From Pseudomonas allokribbensis (lineage in GTDB: Bacteria > Pseudomonadota > Gammaproteobacteria > Pseudomonadales > Pseudomonadaceae): 64,000 nt of DNA. The position numbers were made by a program, and so were the translations under genes. The DNA lies in NCBI RefSeq assembly GCF_014863605.1, contig NZ_CP062252.1, forward strand, positions 2,179,001 to 2,243,000, in the 5' to 3' direction. This document shows positions 29,621 to 38,443 of this stretch, piece after piece (within the stretch, counting starts at the first letter, position 1; each line of letters begins with the position of its first letter). Below the pieces are notes generated by a model that saw nothing but the letters and a program-made list of their open reading frames with translations, was not told the origin of the DNA and ran no database searches.

Positions 29621-29830
29621 CGACCAATCCTCAGTTCAGGGTATCTGCTTGTTGGAGGGGTGGACGAGATGAGCGTGCGGCTTGGGTGACGGGCGGCTAA
29701 AAGGGTTTGCTTGCTGGCGATGGTTTTTCCACAAAGCCATACGGTGAGCCAGATCCTGGCAGACCATAAAAATAATGTGGATATTGAATGGCTTACGATT
29801 TTATTGAACCAACCGGTTATCAAAAATACG

Positions 29831-29859
29831 TTGTTACATAATGAAAATATCAGTAATAT
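29831..29859 (+). promoter_or_regulatory. Candidate promoter of an orphan transcript
   Basis: TTGTTA (29831-29836) and TAATAT (29854-29859) are spaced by 17 bases, in a low-GC gap of 458 bases (29621-30078) with no credible gene. It points at the terminator at 29896, which otherwise has no gene to serve. Each hexamer matches consensus at four of six positions only. Confidence 0.35.
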
Positions 29860-29865
29860 CCGCCC

Positions 29866-29933
29866 CGCGTTCACCACCACGGTTTATGCATTTTTAAATC
29901 CCAAGCTTCCATCAGCTGCTTGGGATTTTTTTT
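29866..29933 (+). ncRNA. Possible small RNA (about 68 nt)
   Basis: Inferred from a weak promoter ending at 29859 and a strong intrinsic terminator at 29896-29933 in a gap without a gene on the plus strand. The predicted transcript would carry a single-stranded 5' part of about 30 bases (with CACCACCACGG) and the terminator hairpin. Not matched to any named Pseudomonas small RNA from memory. Confidence 0.3.
29896..29933 (+). terminator. Strong intrinsic terminator with no upstream gene
   Basis: Perfect 11-base arms AAATCCCAAGC and GCTTGGGATTT with an 11-base loop run into a tract of eight T residues counted from the stem end. The only genes upstream are on the other strand, which suggests an unannotated plus-strand transcript. 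Confidence 0.85.
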
Positions 29934-30078
29934 GCCTGCGATTTACCTCTCCCCAGGCTTTCGTCCTGCCGACTCCCTCAACCCAAGTGCCTTTCTGGCG
30001 CGGCATCGGGCAAGTCCACACTTTTTCGACTACTACTGTCTGGCCGATTTTTCATCTCAGTCTGACGGGGGTTCATCG

Positions 30079-30534
30079 ATGCTGTTTCATTGGTTTCTTG
30101 CTGCGGTTCATCTGCTGGCATTTGCCCTGGGGTTCTGGGCCGTCCTGACACGCGGAACGGCCTTCAGCCGACTGGCTGCCGGGGCTGGTGAAGTTCGGCG
30201 GGTTCTGCTCGCTGACAATCTATGGGGGATATCTGCGCTGGTGCTGCTGATCACGGGTGGCATGCGAGCTTTTGGCGGTTATGAAAAGGGCGCCGATTAC
30301 TATCTGCATCAGCCTTTGTTCCATTTGAAGATGACGCTATTTGTGCTGATTCTGCTTCTGGAGCTTGCACCGATGATTACGTTGATCAAATGGCGCGTTG
30401 GTCAGGCGCGCGGAGCTCCCCTCGACACTGGGCGGGCCAAGATGTTTGCACGAATCAGTCATGCCGAAGCGCTGTTGCTGGTTCTGATGGTGATAGCAGC
30501 CACCGGGATGGCGCGTGGGGTGACGTTCGGCTAG
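30079..30534 (+). CDS. DUF2214-like integral membrane protein
   Basis: A 151-residue protein with about four membrane spans (LFHWFLAAVHLLAFALGFWAV; LWGISALVLLITGGM; LFHLKMTLFVLILLLE; ISHAEALLLVLMVIAATGMA). The pattern of conserved charged residues (EVRRVLLADNLWG, HLKM) resembles the DUF2214 family. Function unknown. The start is the ATG after GGGGGTTCATCG; the longer open frame upstream begins in the terminator region and is not used. Confidence 0.75.
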   Translation: MLFHWFLAAVHLLAFALGFWAVLTRGTAFSRLAAGAGEVRRVLLADNLWGISALVLLITGGMRAFGGYEKGADYYLHQPLFHLKMTLFVLILLLELAPMITLIKWRVGQARGAPLDTGRAKMFARISHAEALLLVLMVIAATGMARGVTFG

Positions 30535-30754
30535 GCGGGCGCGATTCCCTGCTTTTATTCGGAAACGTCCGACAGCCAGCCATTGAAATGATGGTTAGTA
30601 TCGGTTGCGAAGAAGGGGGGGAGGGAGTTGCAGCAGGAGGGGAAATAGCCTGCGCCGTCACCAATGAGGTGGGGGGGGATGGCAATACGGCGCTCGGATC
30701 TTTAGCCAGTCATTACGCGAAGGTGAACGGACTGGCTACTGACTGCGGCAGGGC

Positions 30755-30949
30755 TCAGGGGGTTTGTGGCTTGTCCGGTGCGGTCAGGCCAGCCTGAATG
30801 CGCTGGTAGATCTCTTCGCGGTGTACGGCAACGTTCTTTGGCGCGTTGATGCCGATGCGAACCTGTTGGCCGCTTACGCCGAGGATGGTGATCGTAATGT
30901 CATCACCAATGTTTATGCTTTCACCGACTTTGCGGGTGAGTATCAGCAT
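30755..30949 (-). CDS. rsmE: CsrA/RsmA-family RNA-binding regulator, RsmE type
   Basis: A 64-residue CsrA-family protein: [20 protein letters not shown], then [26 protein letters not shown]. It binds GGA motifs in leader RNAs and blocks translation, and is titrated by GacA-dependent RNAs RsmX/Y/Z. The [17 protein letters not shown] core and the short [12 protein letters not shown] tail fit RsmE of the P. fluorescens group rather than RsmA. The ten-codon upstream extension is dropped because AAGGAGA directly precedes this ATG. The GGA in that ribosome site is where autoregulation would act. Confidence 0.93.
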   Translation of the reverse strand: MLILTRKVGESINIGDDITITILGVSGQQVRIGINAPKNVAVHREEIYQRIQAGLTAPDKPQTP

Positions 30950-31199
30950 GGTCTTCTCCTTGATTGCTTTGTAGGGCACCTGATTCAGACAGTGCAGAGG
31001 TCGGTGGTACGTATAGATTAGTGCGAAGTCTCACGGTTTGGGTGCCTCTTTCTGACGCGCAGATGCGGCATTAATTCCCAGCGCGTAACTATACAGGTGC
31101 TGCATTCATCAATCTCGTTGTTTTGTGCCCATTTTGCGGGGCTCTGAAAGTATTCGCGAATGTTAAGATCTCCCTTTCGAGAATTCAGAGGGAAGCGTT

Positions 31200-31568
31200 G
31201 TGCGCAAATTGGTCTGGGTAGTCGCAGCACTGGCATTGGCGGGATGTGGTGAAGGCAAGAGCGTGGATGCGCAAAAGCCAAAATCGGTAGCGGTGGCAGC
31301 GCCGGCAGCCGTGTCCGGGCCGCAGTGGGATCTGGAGGTGCGCGGTGAAACGCCTCAGGCTGTCAGTGATCTTAGCGGGTGGTTGATCGAGCATGCGTTT
31401 ATCGCCAATGTCATCAAGGATGCCAGCGGGAAAACCCGGATCCTGCTGGGGCCATTCAATTCCAAGGCCGAAGCCGATGCGAAACAGGCTGATGTGAATG
31501 CGGCGCTGATCAAGGCGAAAAAGCAGAACATCGAGACGCTGGTGATCGAACGTACCGCAGCGCAGTAA
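31200..31568 (+). CDS. SPOR-domain-like lipoprotein
   Basis: A 122-residue protein with a lipoprotein signal (MRKLVWVVAALALAGC, cysteine at 16), a short linker and a C-terminal domain like SPOR: SDLSGWLIEHAFIANVIKDA, then RILLGPFNSKAEADAKQADV. It would sit in the outer or inner membrane facing peptidoglycan. It starts with GTG after AGAGGGAAGCGTT. Partner unknown. Confidence 0.75.
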   Translation: MRKLVWVVAALALAGCGEGKSVDAQKPKSVAVAAPAAVSGPQWDLEVRGETPQAVSDLSGWLIEHAFIANVIKDASGKTRILLGPFNSKAEADAKQADVNAALIKAKKQNIETLVIERTAAQ

Positions 31569-31655
31569 GCATTCCTTTCAGCGGAGCTGACTAAAGGGAG
31601 TCCGGTGTGATTCGTTTTTACAGGAGTTACCGAGGATTCTCAGAAGGAGCTCCGC

Positions 31656-32567
31656 ATGGCCTCCGCCAGCCCCTACAAGTTGTTCGACGTCGTTTTACGT
31701 CACAAGCGTCAGCTGAGCCCGCATCTCATGCGGATTACGCTCGCCAGCCCGGCTGTTGCCGAGATGGCAACCTGGGCGCCTGATCAGCGCGTCAAACTGT
31801 TTTTTCCGGCTGCGGACGGTTCGCCAGCCCGGCTCTCTCAGGGTGAGGGTTGGTACGCTCGTTTCCGCTCAATGCTGGCGGATCGGCGCCCGGCGATGCG
31901 CACCTATACCATTCGTCATTTGCGTGCCGATCAGGGCGAAGTCGACATCGACTTTGTACTGCATGGCGAAACCGGGCCGGCTTCGCGCTGGGCTCTTCGG
32001 GCGCAGCCGGGAGAGTCGATGCAGATTCTTGCGCCCGATTGCCGGTTCTCGGCCGAGGAGGCAGGTGGCTTTGAGTGGAAGCCTCCACAAACCCTCCAGC
32101 AGCTTTTGCTGGTCGCCGACTCAACGGCATTGCCCGCCGCGATGGGGATTCTCGAGGAGCTGGCAGCGCTTGCACAACCACCCCAGACTCAAGTGTTCTT
32201 CGAGGTCGACGGTGCCCAGGATATGCTTGCAGTCCCGGACTGGCCTGGCCTTTCGGTGCAGTGGTTGATCCGAGAGCAGGCGGGAGCGACGGTTGCCGGG
32301 ACGCTGATGGTGGAGGCGGTGCGAAAGGCGGCGCTACCTGTCGACGCATCGATGGTCAATCAGGCTATAGAGCTGGCTGACGTCGATATCGATCAGGAGA
32401 TTCTCTGGGAAATCGCTGAAACCGCCTCTGACGGTTTCTATGGCTGGGTCGCCGGTGAGTCCGCTGCGGTCATGAATTTGCGCAGATACCTGATCAAGGA
32501 GCGCGGTATTCCTCGCGAATCACTCAATCTGATGGGCTACTGGCGTTACAACAAATCCGGCAGCTAA
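31656..32567 (+). CDS. Siderophore-interacting FAD-dependent reductase
   Basis: A 303-residue protein of the siderophore-interacting (ViuB/YqjH) family, which reduces ferric siderophores in the cytoplasm with NAD(P)H. The FAD-binding N-terminal domain contains RRPAMRTYTIRHL (RxYT motif) and DFVLHGETGPASRWA. The C-terminal SIP domain contains LLLVADSTALPAAMGILEEL, and GYWRYNKSG ends the protein, all typical. An AGAAGGAG ribosome site is visible. No siderophore genes are adjacent and no Fur box was recognised. Confidence 0.92.
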   Translation: MASASPYKLFDVVLRHKRQLSPHLMRITLASPAVAEMATWAPDQRVKLFFPAADGSPARLSQGEGWYARFRSMLADRRPAMRTYTIRHLRADQGEVDIDFVLHGETGPASRWALRAQPGESMQILAPDCRFSAEEAGGFEWKPPQTLQQLLLVADSTALPAAMGILEELAALAQPPQTQVFFEVDGAQDMLAVPDWPGLSVQWLIREQAGATVAGTLMVEAVRKAALPVDASMVNQAIELADVDIDQEILWEIAETASDGFYGWVAGESAAVMNLRRYLIKERGIPRESLNLMGYWRYNKSGS

Positions 32568-32573
32568 CCACAA

Positions 32574-32608
32574 AAAAGGCCTCGAGCTTGCAGCGCGAGG
32601 CCTTTTCT
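32574..32608. terminator. Bidirectional terminator between SIP and endA
   Basis: The stem AAAAGGCCTCG/CGAGGCCTTTT lies between the convergent SIP gene and endA, with T-rich sequence on both strands. Confidence 0.9.
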
Positions 32609-32621
32609 TTTGCGCGAACGA

Positions 32622-33311
32622 TCAGCCGCAGGCTTTCATGTTCACCGGCCCGACAAACTCGTTGCCGCGACCCATCACGCACGCCACGCTCTGATTGCGC
32701 TGGCGCTCCCAGTCTTGCACCGGGTACGTCTTGTCCCACGCTTCATACAATTGGCGATCCTGCTTCGACAGGCGCAAGCCGTATTGCTTGCTCATGTAGA
32801 AATAGGTGCGGGCGATCATGCCGCGAATCGAAGGGCGGGGCATGACCTTCTTCGCCTTGAAGTCGACCTGGGTCAGGCAGGAGCCATACTGACCCTTTTC
32901 GACCGGTAGCCAACCGTAACTGAAGTTGCTGCGATCACCATTGACTTCGCCGATGCTGGGAACCAGGTTGTGCAGGTCGGCTTCGGCTTTCTGGTAGCTC
33001 GGGTCATAGCGCGTGCAATTCTTGCGTCCGCCGTCCTGCCAGCACTGGCGCTGATGGCCGAATTCCCAGGCCGGGACAATGTGTTCCCACTCAATGCGGG
33101 AGGCGCGCTTGGCATTTTTACGCGGTACATAACCGCAAGCGGCCAGGTCGACCTTGTTGCCCGTGTATTTGCACCCGCAATAAAACTCGGTGGATTGTGG
33201 GGCGTACAGCTTCCAGGCGATCTTCTTGGCCTCGTTGAATGTGCGGGGCGCGCCAGCGTGGGCGCCAAGAGAAATGAAGAGTAAAAGCAAAGCAAAAAAA
33301 CGGACAATCAT
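32622..33311 (-). CDS. endA: Secreted endonuclease I (EndA/Vvn family)
   Basis: A 229-residue extracytoplasmic nuclease. A signal peptide (MIVRFFALLLLFISLGAHA) precedes the endonuclease I domain with the beta-beta-alpha-metal site SRIEWEHIVPAWEFGHQRQC and LHNLVPSIGEVNGDRSNF. Several cysteines suggest disulphides. The longer frame upstream overlaps the DUF1654 gene and is rejected. endA starts five bases after the DUF1654 stop, so both are read from the LexA-controlled promoter. Confidence 0.93.
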   Translation of the reverse strand: MIVRFFALLLLFISLGAHAGAPRTFNEAKKIAWKLYAPQSTEFYCGCKYTGNKVDLAACGYVPRKNAKRASRIEWEHIVPAWEFGHQRQCWQDGGRKNCTRYDPSYQKAEADLHNLVPSIGEVNGDRSNFSYGWLPVEKGQYGSCLTQVDFKAKKVMPRPSIRGMIARTYFYMSKQYGLRLSKQDRQLYEAWDKTYPVQDWERQRNQSVACVMGRGNEFVGPVNMKACG

Positions 33312-33315
33312 TGAG

Positions 33316-33555
33316 TCAATCTTCCTTCGGTACAACCCAGAAAATCTGCACGCCACCATCGTCCCGATAGGCGAGGGTGACGTTGTCGTTCTCGTCGATC
33401 TCTTCCAGCAGGCGCTCCCACTCATCCATCGGTTCATCCGGGAGACGGAAGATCAGAGCGGCTTTGGCTTTTTGTGCGGTGGGGGAATTGATGATCTTTT
33501 GAACACGCATGCCCATGCGTTCGTAAGCATCGGGAGCATCAGAGGAAGTGGCCAC
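33316..33555 (-). CDS. DUF1654 family protein, SOS-linked
   Basis: A 79-residue acidic cytoplasmic protein with the DUF1654 pattern YERMGMRVQKIINSPTAQKA followed by WERLLEEIDENDNV. The start is set at GTG because AAGGA lies seven bases before it, and because the upstream ATG in the same frame falls inside the LexA box. DUF1654 proteins are common in Pseudomonas and its phages; function unknown. Pairing with a secreted nuclease under LexA is the main clue to its role. Confidence 0.8.
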   Translation of the reverse strand: MATSSDAPDAYERMGMRVQKIINSPTAQKAKAALIFRLPDEPMDEWERLLEEIDENDNVTLAYRDDGGVQIFWVVPKED

Positions 33556-33573
33556 GAGGTTATCCTTATTAAG

Positions 33574-33589
33574 CTGTACGTGCATACAG
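33574..33589. promoter_or_regulatory. LexA (SOS) box
   Basis: CTGTACGTGCATACAG fits the CTG-N10-CAG LexA consensus fully and extends to CTGT-N8-ACAG. It lies 19-34 bases before the DUF1654 start codon, overlapping the expected promoter. Confidence 0.85.
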
Positions 33590-33753
33590 TATTTAACTGT
33601 AAGCATTTTCGCAACTGCTTAAAAATCAAGAAAATCCTCTGACAGCGGTTTTCCGGTTTTGATGTGGCTCATCCGAAATATTTGTGCAGGAAAGGTGTGA
33701 GGTCGGTGTAGGTAATTGCACCACCCGCCAGAGCGGCGAGTGGTGAGAGAAGT

Positions 33754-33776
33754 GCCCGGTCAGGATGAGACCGGGC
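33754..33776 (-). terminator. Hairpin after ansB, probable weak terminator
   Basis: Perfect eight-base arms GCCCGGTC and GACCGGGC lie ten bases beyond the ansB stop (read leftward). No clear T tract follows, so termination would be weak or the hairpin may only stabilise the message. Confidence 0.5.
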
Positions 33777-33785
33777 GAGGGTGAA

Positions 33786-34913
<1,128 letters not shown>

Positions 34914-35012
34914 TCATCTAGATGCGCCCCGGGCCGATCTGAATGCCAGGGGTGCAGGGAGGGAGCAGGATCTGTACCAGCCGTACTTTGCTTTAGAGAA
35001 ATGTTTAACTTG

Positions 35013-35026
35013 ATGATTTATATCAA
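35013..35026 (-). promoter_or_regulatory. Possible ANR/FNR box upstream of ansB
   Basis: On the minus strand TTGAT-ATAA-ATCAT matches the TTGAT-N4-ATCAA consensus at nine of ten fixed positions. It is about 140 bases upstream of ansB in a 348-base gap (34875-35222). E. coli ansB is FNR-controlled, which makes this plausible. The same gap also has a hairpin with CCGAACA/TGTTCGG at 35074-35100 of unknown purpose. Confidence 0.4.
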
Positions 35027-35222
35027 TATTTTATGAGTTGACGAGTTTCTGGCTGAATCGTTTATCCGGTATTCCGAACAAGGAAGGCTTTCCTGTTCGG
35101 CTCTCCGAAAAGGACTACGTCTTTTGCAGGACAAGTGAGGTTGCCGGATTTGGATTCTCTGCTAAAGAAAGCTTCCCACAGGCCGATGCGTGGTAAAGGA
35201 AACTGGAATTGAGGGAGTTCAC

Positions 35223-35672
35223 ATGTCACTGACGATCGGTTTTTCAAACCCCGGTGCCGTCACCATCGGCGGCAAAACCGCAGCAACGATCAATGCGATG
35301 AGTGAAGCGCAAGCGGATGCTTCCACCGAGGCGCTGGGCGCAGAAAAACCAGAGAGCAATCAGGTCAAGACTGGCGGTCCCGCACAAGAAGACAGCAAGG
35401 CTGAAGGGGATGGCGATAACCTGAGCCTCACCGTCAAGATGCTGCTGAAGCGGATGCAGGAATTACAGAAGCAATTGCAAGAGCAGCAACAGCGACTGGC
35501 CGCGGCACAAGCTGCGAGCTATCCGACTCCGGAAGCGAAGTCGCAGGCGGTCATGGCCGTTCAGGGGGAGATCGCTCAAACAAGCGGTGCGCTGTTGGAA
35601 GTCTCGGCTGCTCTGGTCAAGGAAATGTCCAAGGGTTCGTCTGGCGGCAACCTGGTCAACACCACGGCTTGA
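35223..35672 (+). CDS. Conserved-looking coiled-coil protein, unknown
   Basis: A 149-residue cytoplasmic protein without signal or membrane span. The first third is polar and flexible, the middle is a strong coiled coil (LLKRMQELQKQLQEQQQ onward, about 75-105), then a helical region and a Gly/Ser-rich tail. A GAGGGAG ribosome site sets the start at MSLTIGFSNPG. Not recognised. It sits alone before the ribose promoter. Confidence 0.65.
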   Translation: MSLTIGFSNPGAVTIGGKTAATINAMSEAQADASTEALGAEKPESNQVKTGGPAQEDSKAEGDGDNLSLTVKMLLKRMQELQKQLQEQQQRLAAAQAASYPTPEAKSQAVMAVQGEIAQTSGALLEVSAALVKEMSKGSSGGNLVNTTA

Positions 35673-35728
35673 GCATTCAAGGGGCGAATATGCAGATTCG
35701 CCCTACAATCAAAACCGATTTCTGATTG

Positions 35729-35757
35729 TTGACAAATAGGGGCAGGGTTCGCATAGT
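35729..35757 (+). promoter_or_regulatory. Promoter of the rbs operon
   Basis: A perfect -35 TTGACA (35729-35734) and a -10 CATAGT (35752-35757) have ideal 17-base spacing. The RbsR palindrome begins eight bases downstream, so a bound repressor would cover the start site. Confidence 0.75.
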
Positions 35758-35765
35758 TCGGTCTA

Positions 35766-35779
35766 CGCAAACGTTTGCG
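35766..35779. promoter_or_regulatory. RbsR operator (LacI-type palindrome)
   Basis: CGCAAACGTTTGCG is a perfect 14-base palindrome with the AACGTT-type centre used by LacI-family regulators. It resembles the E. coli RbsR operator core GAAACGTTTC. Position just after the -10 fits repression relieved by ribose. Confidence 0.85.
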
Positions 35780-35874
35780 CGGCCTTCGCGATGAGTTGAA
35801 CTCGTCGTGGAACGCAGCGAAGCTTACGCCAGCGCAAGCGTTGCTCACAATAATCATAAGATCGGAGTGAACTC

Positions 35875-36834
35875 ATGAAGCTGCCATTCGCTGGACGTCT
35901 TCTCGCTGTCGCCATGTTGGCTGCCGCATCCGCCGCACTGCCCGTCTCTTCGGCTTTCGCCGAGTCCCCGGAAAAACCAAAAGTCGCACTGGTCATGAAA
36001 TCCCTGGCCAACGAATTCTTCCTCACCATGGAAGACGGCGCCAAGGCTTACCAGAAAGAACACTCCGCCGATTTCGACCTGATCTCCAACGGCATCAAGG
36101 ACGAAACTGACACAGCAGGCCAGACCCGCATCGTCGAGCAGATGATTCTGGCGAAGGTCAATGCACTGGTCATCGCGCCTTCTGACTCCAAGGCCATGGT
36201 GCCGGTGATCAAGAAAGCCGTCGATGCCGGTATCACCGTGATCAACATCGACAACCAACTCGATCCGGCTGTCATCAAAAGCAAAAATATCTCCGTACCG
36301 TTCGTAGGCCCGGATAACCGCAAGGGTGCACGTCTGGTGGGCGAGTACCTGGCCAAGCAGCTGAAGGCCGGTGACGAAGTCGGCATCATCGAGGGCGTTT
36401 CCACAACGACCAACGCCCAGCAGCGTACCGCTGGTTTCAAGGATGCGATGGAAGCCGCGCAGATCAAGGTTGTTTCCCTGCAGTCCGGCGATTGGGAAAT
36501 CGACAAGGGCAACAAGGTAGCCGCGTCGATTCTCAGCGAGTACCCGGACGTCAAGGCACTGCTGGCCGGTAACGACAGCATGGCCGTCGGCGCTGTTTCC
36601 GCTGTGCGTGCTGCCGGCAAGGCCGGGCAGGTACAAGTGGTCGGTTACGACAACATCAACGCCATCAAGCCGATGCTGCAGGATGGTCGTGTCCTGGCAA
36701 CCGCCGATCAGTTCGCCGCCAAACAGGCCGTGTTCGGCATCGAGACCGCGCTGAAAATCATCAAGGGCGAGAAAGTCGACAGTGGCGCCAACGGCGTCAT
36801 CGAAACCCCGGTCGAGCTGGTCACCAAGAAGTAG
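35875..36834 (+). CDS. rbsB: Ribose ABC transporter, periplasmic binding protein
   Basis: A 319-residue sugar-binding protein. A signal peptide (KLPFAGRLLAVAMLAAASAA, cleavage near AFA-ESPE) is followed by a periplasmic binding protein fold of the RbsB cluster: KVALVMKSLANEFF, then NIDNQLDPAVI, and AGNDSMAVGAVSAVRAAGKA. It captures ribose for RbsAC. A leader of about 110 bases from the promoter and a GGAG ribosome site precede it. First gene of the operon. Confidence 0.96.
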   Translation: MKLPFAGRLLAVAMLAAASAALPVSSAFAESPEKPKVALVMKSLANEFFLTMEDGAKAYQKEHSADFDLISNGIKDETDTAGQTRIVEQMILAKVNALVIAPSDSKAMVPVIKKAVDAGITVINIDNQLDPAVIKSKNISVPFVGPDNRKGARLVGEYLAKQLKAGDEVGIIEGVSTTTNAQQRTAGFKDAMEAAQIKVVSLQSGDWEIDKGNKVAASILSEYPDVKALLAGNDSMAVGAVSAVRAAGKAGQVQVVGYDNINAIKPMLQDGRVLATADQFAAKQAVFGIETALKIIKGEKVDSGANGVIETPVELVTKK

Positions 36835-36889
36835 TCCTTCGGCGACACAATGGCGCTCGTCCGTCCGGGCGAGCGAATGGAGAGTTTTT

Positions 36890-38443
36890 ATGTCAGTTTC
36901 CGCCCCGAACGCTGTCCTCTCGGTCAGCGGTATCGGTAAGACCTATGCGCAGCCGGTGCTCACCGGCATCGACTTGACGCTGATGCGCGGTGAAGTGCTG
37001 GCGCTGACCGGCGAGAACGGTGCCGGTAAAAGTACCCTGTCGAAGATCATTGGTGGCCTGGTAACCCCGACCACCGGGCAGATGCAGTTCCAGGGCAAGG
37101 AGTATCGCCCCGGTAGCCGTACCCAGGCCGAAGAGCTTGGCGTGCGCATGGTCATGCAAGAACTCAATCTGCTGCCGACCCTTTCGGTGGCGGAAAACCT
37201 GTTTCTCGACAACCTGCCGAGCAACGGCGGCTGGATCAGTCGCAAACAACTGCGCAAAGCTGCAATCGAGGCAATGGCTCAGGTCGGCCTGGATGCCATC
37301 GACCCGGACACGCTGGTCGGTGAGCTGGGCATCGGTCACCAGCAAATGGTCGAGATTGCGCGCAACCTGATCGGTGATTGCCATGTGCTGATCCTCGACG
37401 AGCCGACCGCGATGCTCACCGCTCGCGAAGTCGAAATGCTCTTCGAGCAGATCACCCGGCTGCAGGCGCGCGGCGTTGCGATCATCTACATCTCCCACCG
37501 CCTTGAAGAGCTGGCTCGCGTTGCGCAGCGTATCGCCGTGTTGCGTGACGGCAACCTTGTTTGCGTCGAGCCGATGGCCAACTACAACAGCGAGCAACTG
37601 GTCACCCTGATGGTCGGTCGCGAACTGGGCGAACACATGGACATGGGCCCGCGCAATATCGGTGCCCCAGCGCTGACGGTCAAAGGCCTCACTCGCTCCG
37701 ACAAGGTGCGCGATGTGTCCTTCGAAGTGCGCGCCGGTGAGATTTTTGGCATTTCCGGATTGATCGGGGCGGGGCGCACGGAGCTGTTGCGCCTGATCTT
37801 CGGCGCCGATCTCGCCGACAGCGGCAGCGTTGCTCTCGGTTCGCCGGCGCAGGTAGTGAGTATCCGCTCGCCGGTCGACGCGGTGCGTAACGGCATTGCT
37901 CTGATCACTGAAGACCGAAAGGGTGAAGGCCTGCTGCTGAGCCAGTCGATCAGCGCCAACATTGCTCTGGGCAATATGCCGGAAATTTCCAGCGGTGGTT
38001 TCGTCAACAACGGTGACGAAATCTCTCTGGCCAAACGGCAGATCGACGCCATGCGCATCCGCAGTTCGAGCCCGACTCAACTCGTATCCGAATTGTCCGG
38101 CGGCAACCAGCAAAAAGTCGTGATCGGCCGCTGGCTGGAGCGAGACTGTTCGGTGTTGTTGTTCGATGAGCCAACTCGCGGGATCGACGTCGGTGCCAAG
38201 TTCGACATTTATAACCTGCTCGGCGAGTTGACCCGGCAGGGCAAGGCGCTGGTGGTGGTCTCCAGCGACCTGCGCGAGTTGATGCTGATCTGCGACCGCA
38301 TCGGGGTGCTGTCGGCGGGGCGTCTGATCGACACGTTCGAGCGTGACAGCTGGACCCAGGATGACTTGCTTGCTGCCGCGTTCGCCGGCTACCAAAAACG
38401 TGATGCGTTGCTCAACGAAGCAGCGCCTAGGGATCTCCCATGA
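36890..38443 (+). CDS. rbsA: Ribose ABC transporter, ATP-binding protein
   Basis: A 517-residue tandem ATPase. The first cassette has Walker A GENGAGKST (about residue 43) and LILDEPTAML; the second has GLIGAGRTELLRLIFG and a VSELSGGNQQKVVIGRWL signature. As in the sugar-transporter family the second Walker A is degenerate. The start is the ATG after GGAGAGTTTTT; the open frame upstream overlaps rbsB. It overlaps rbsC by four bases. Confidence 0.96.
   Translation: MSVSAPNAVLSVSGIGKTYAQPVLTGIDLTLMRGEVLALTGENGAGKSTLSKIIGGLVTPTTGQMQFQGKEYRPGSRTQAEELGVRMVMQELNLLPTLSVAENLFLDNLPSNGGWISRKQLRKAAIEAMAQVGLDAIDPDTLVGELGIGHQQMVEIARNLIGDCHVLILDEPTAMLTAREVEMLFEQITRLQARGVAIIYISHRLEELARVAQRIAVLRDGNLVCVEPMANYNSEQLVTLMVGRELGEHMDMGPRNIGAPALTVKGLTRSDKVRDVSFEVRAGEIFGISGLIGAGRTELLRLIFGADLADSGSVALGSPAQVVSIRSPVDAVRNGIALITEDRKGEGLLLSQSISANIALGNMPEISSGGFVNNGDEISLAKRQIDAMRIRSSSPTQLVSELSGGNQQKVVIGRWLERDCSVLLFDEPTRGIDVGAKFDIYNLLGELTRQGKALVVVSSDLRELMLICDRIGVLSAGRLIDTFERDSWTQDDLLAAAFAGYQKRDALLNEAAPRDLP

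Noticed and set aside
30535..30754. Inverted repeat TAGCCAGT...ACTGGCTA after rsmE as a terminator
   Set aside because: Arms are eight bases, about 20 bases apart, and no T tract follows on either strand.
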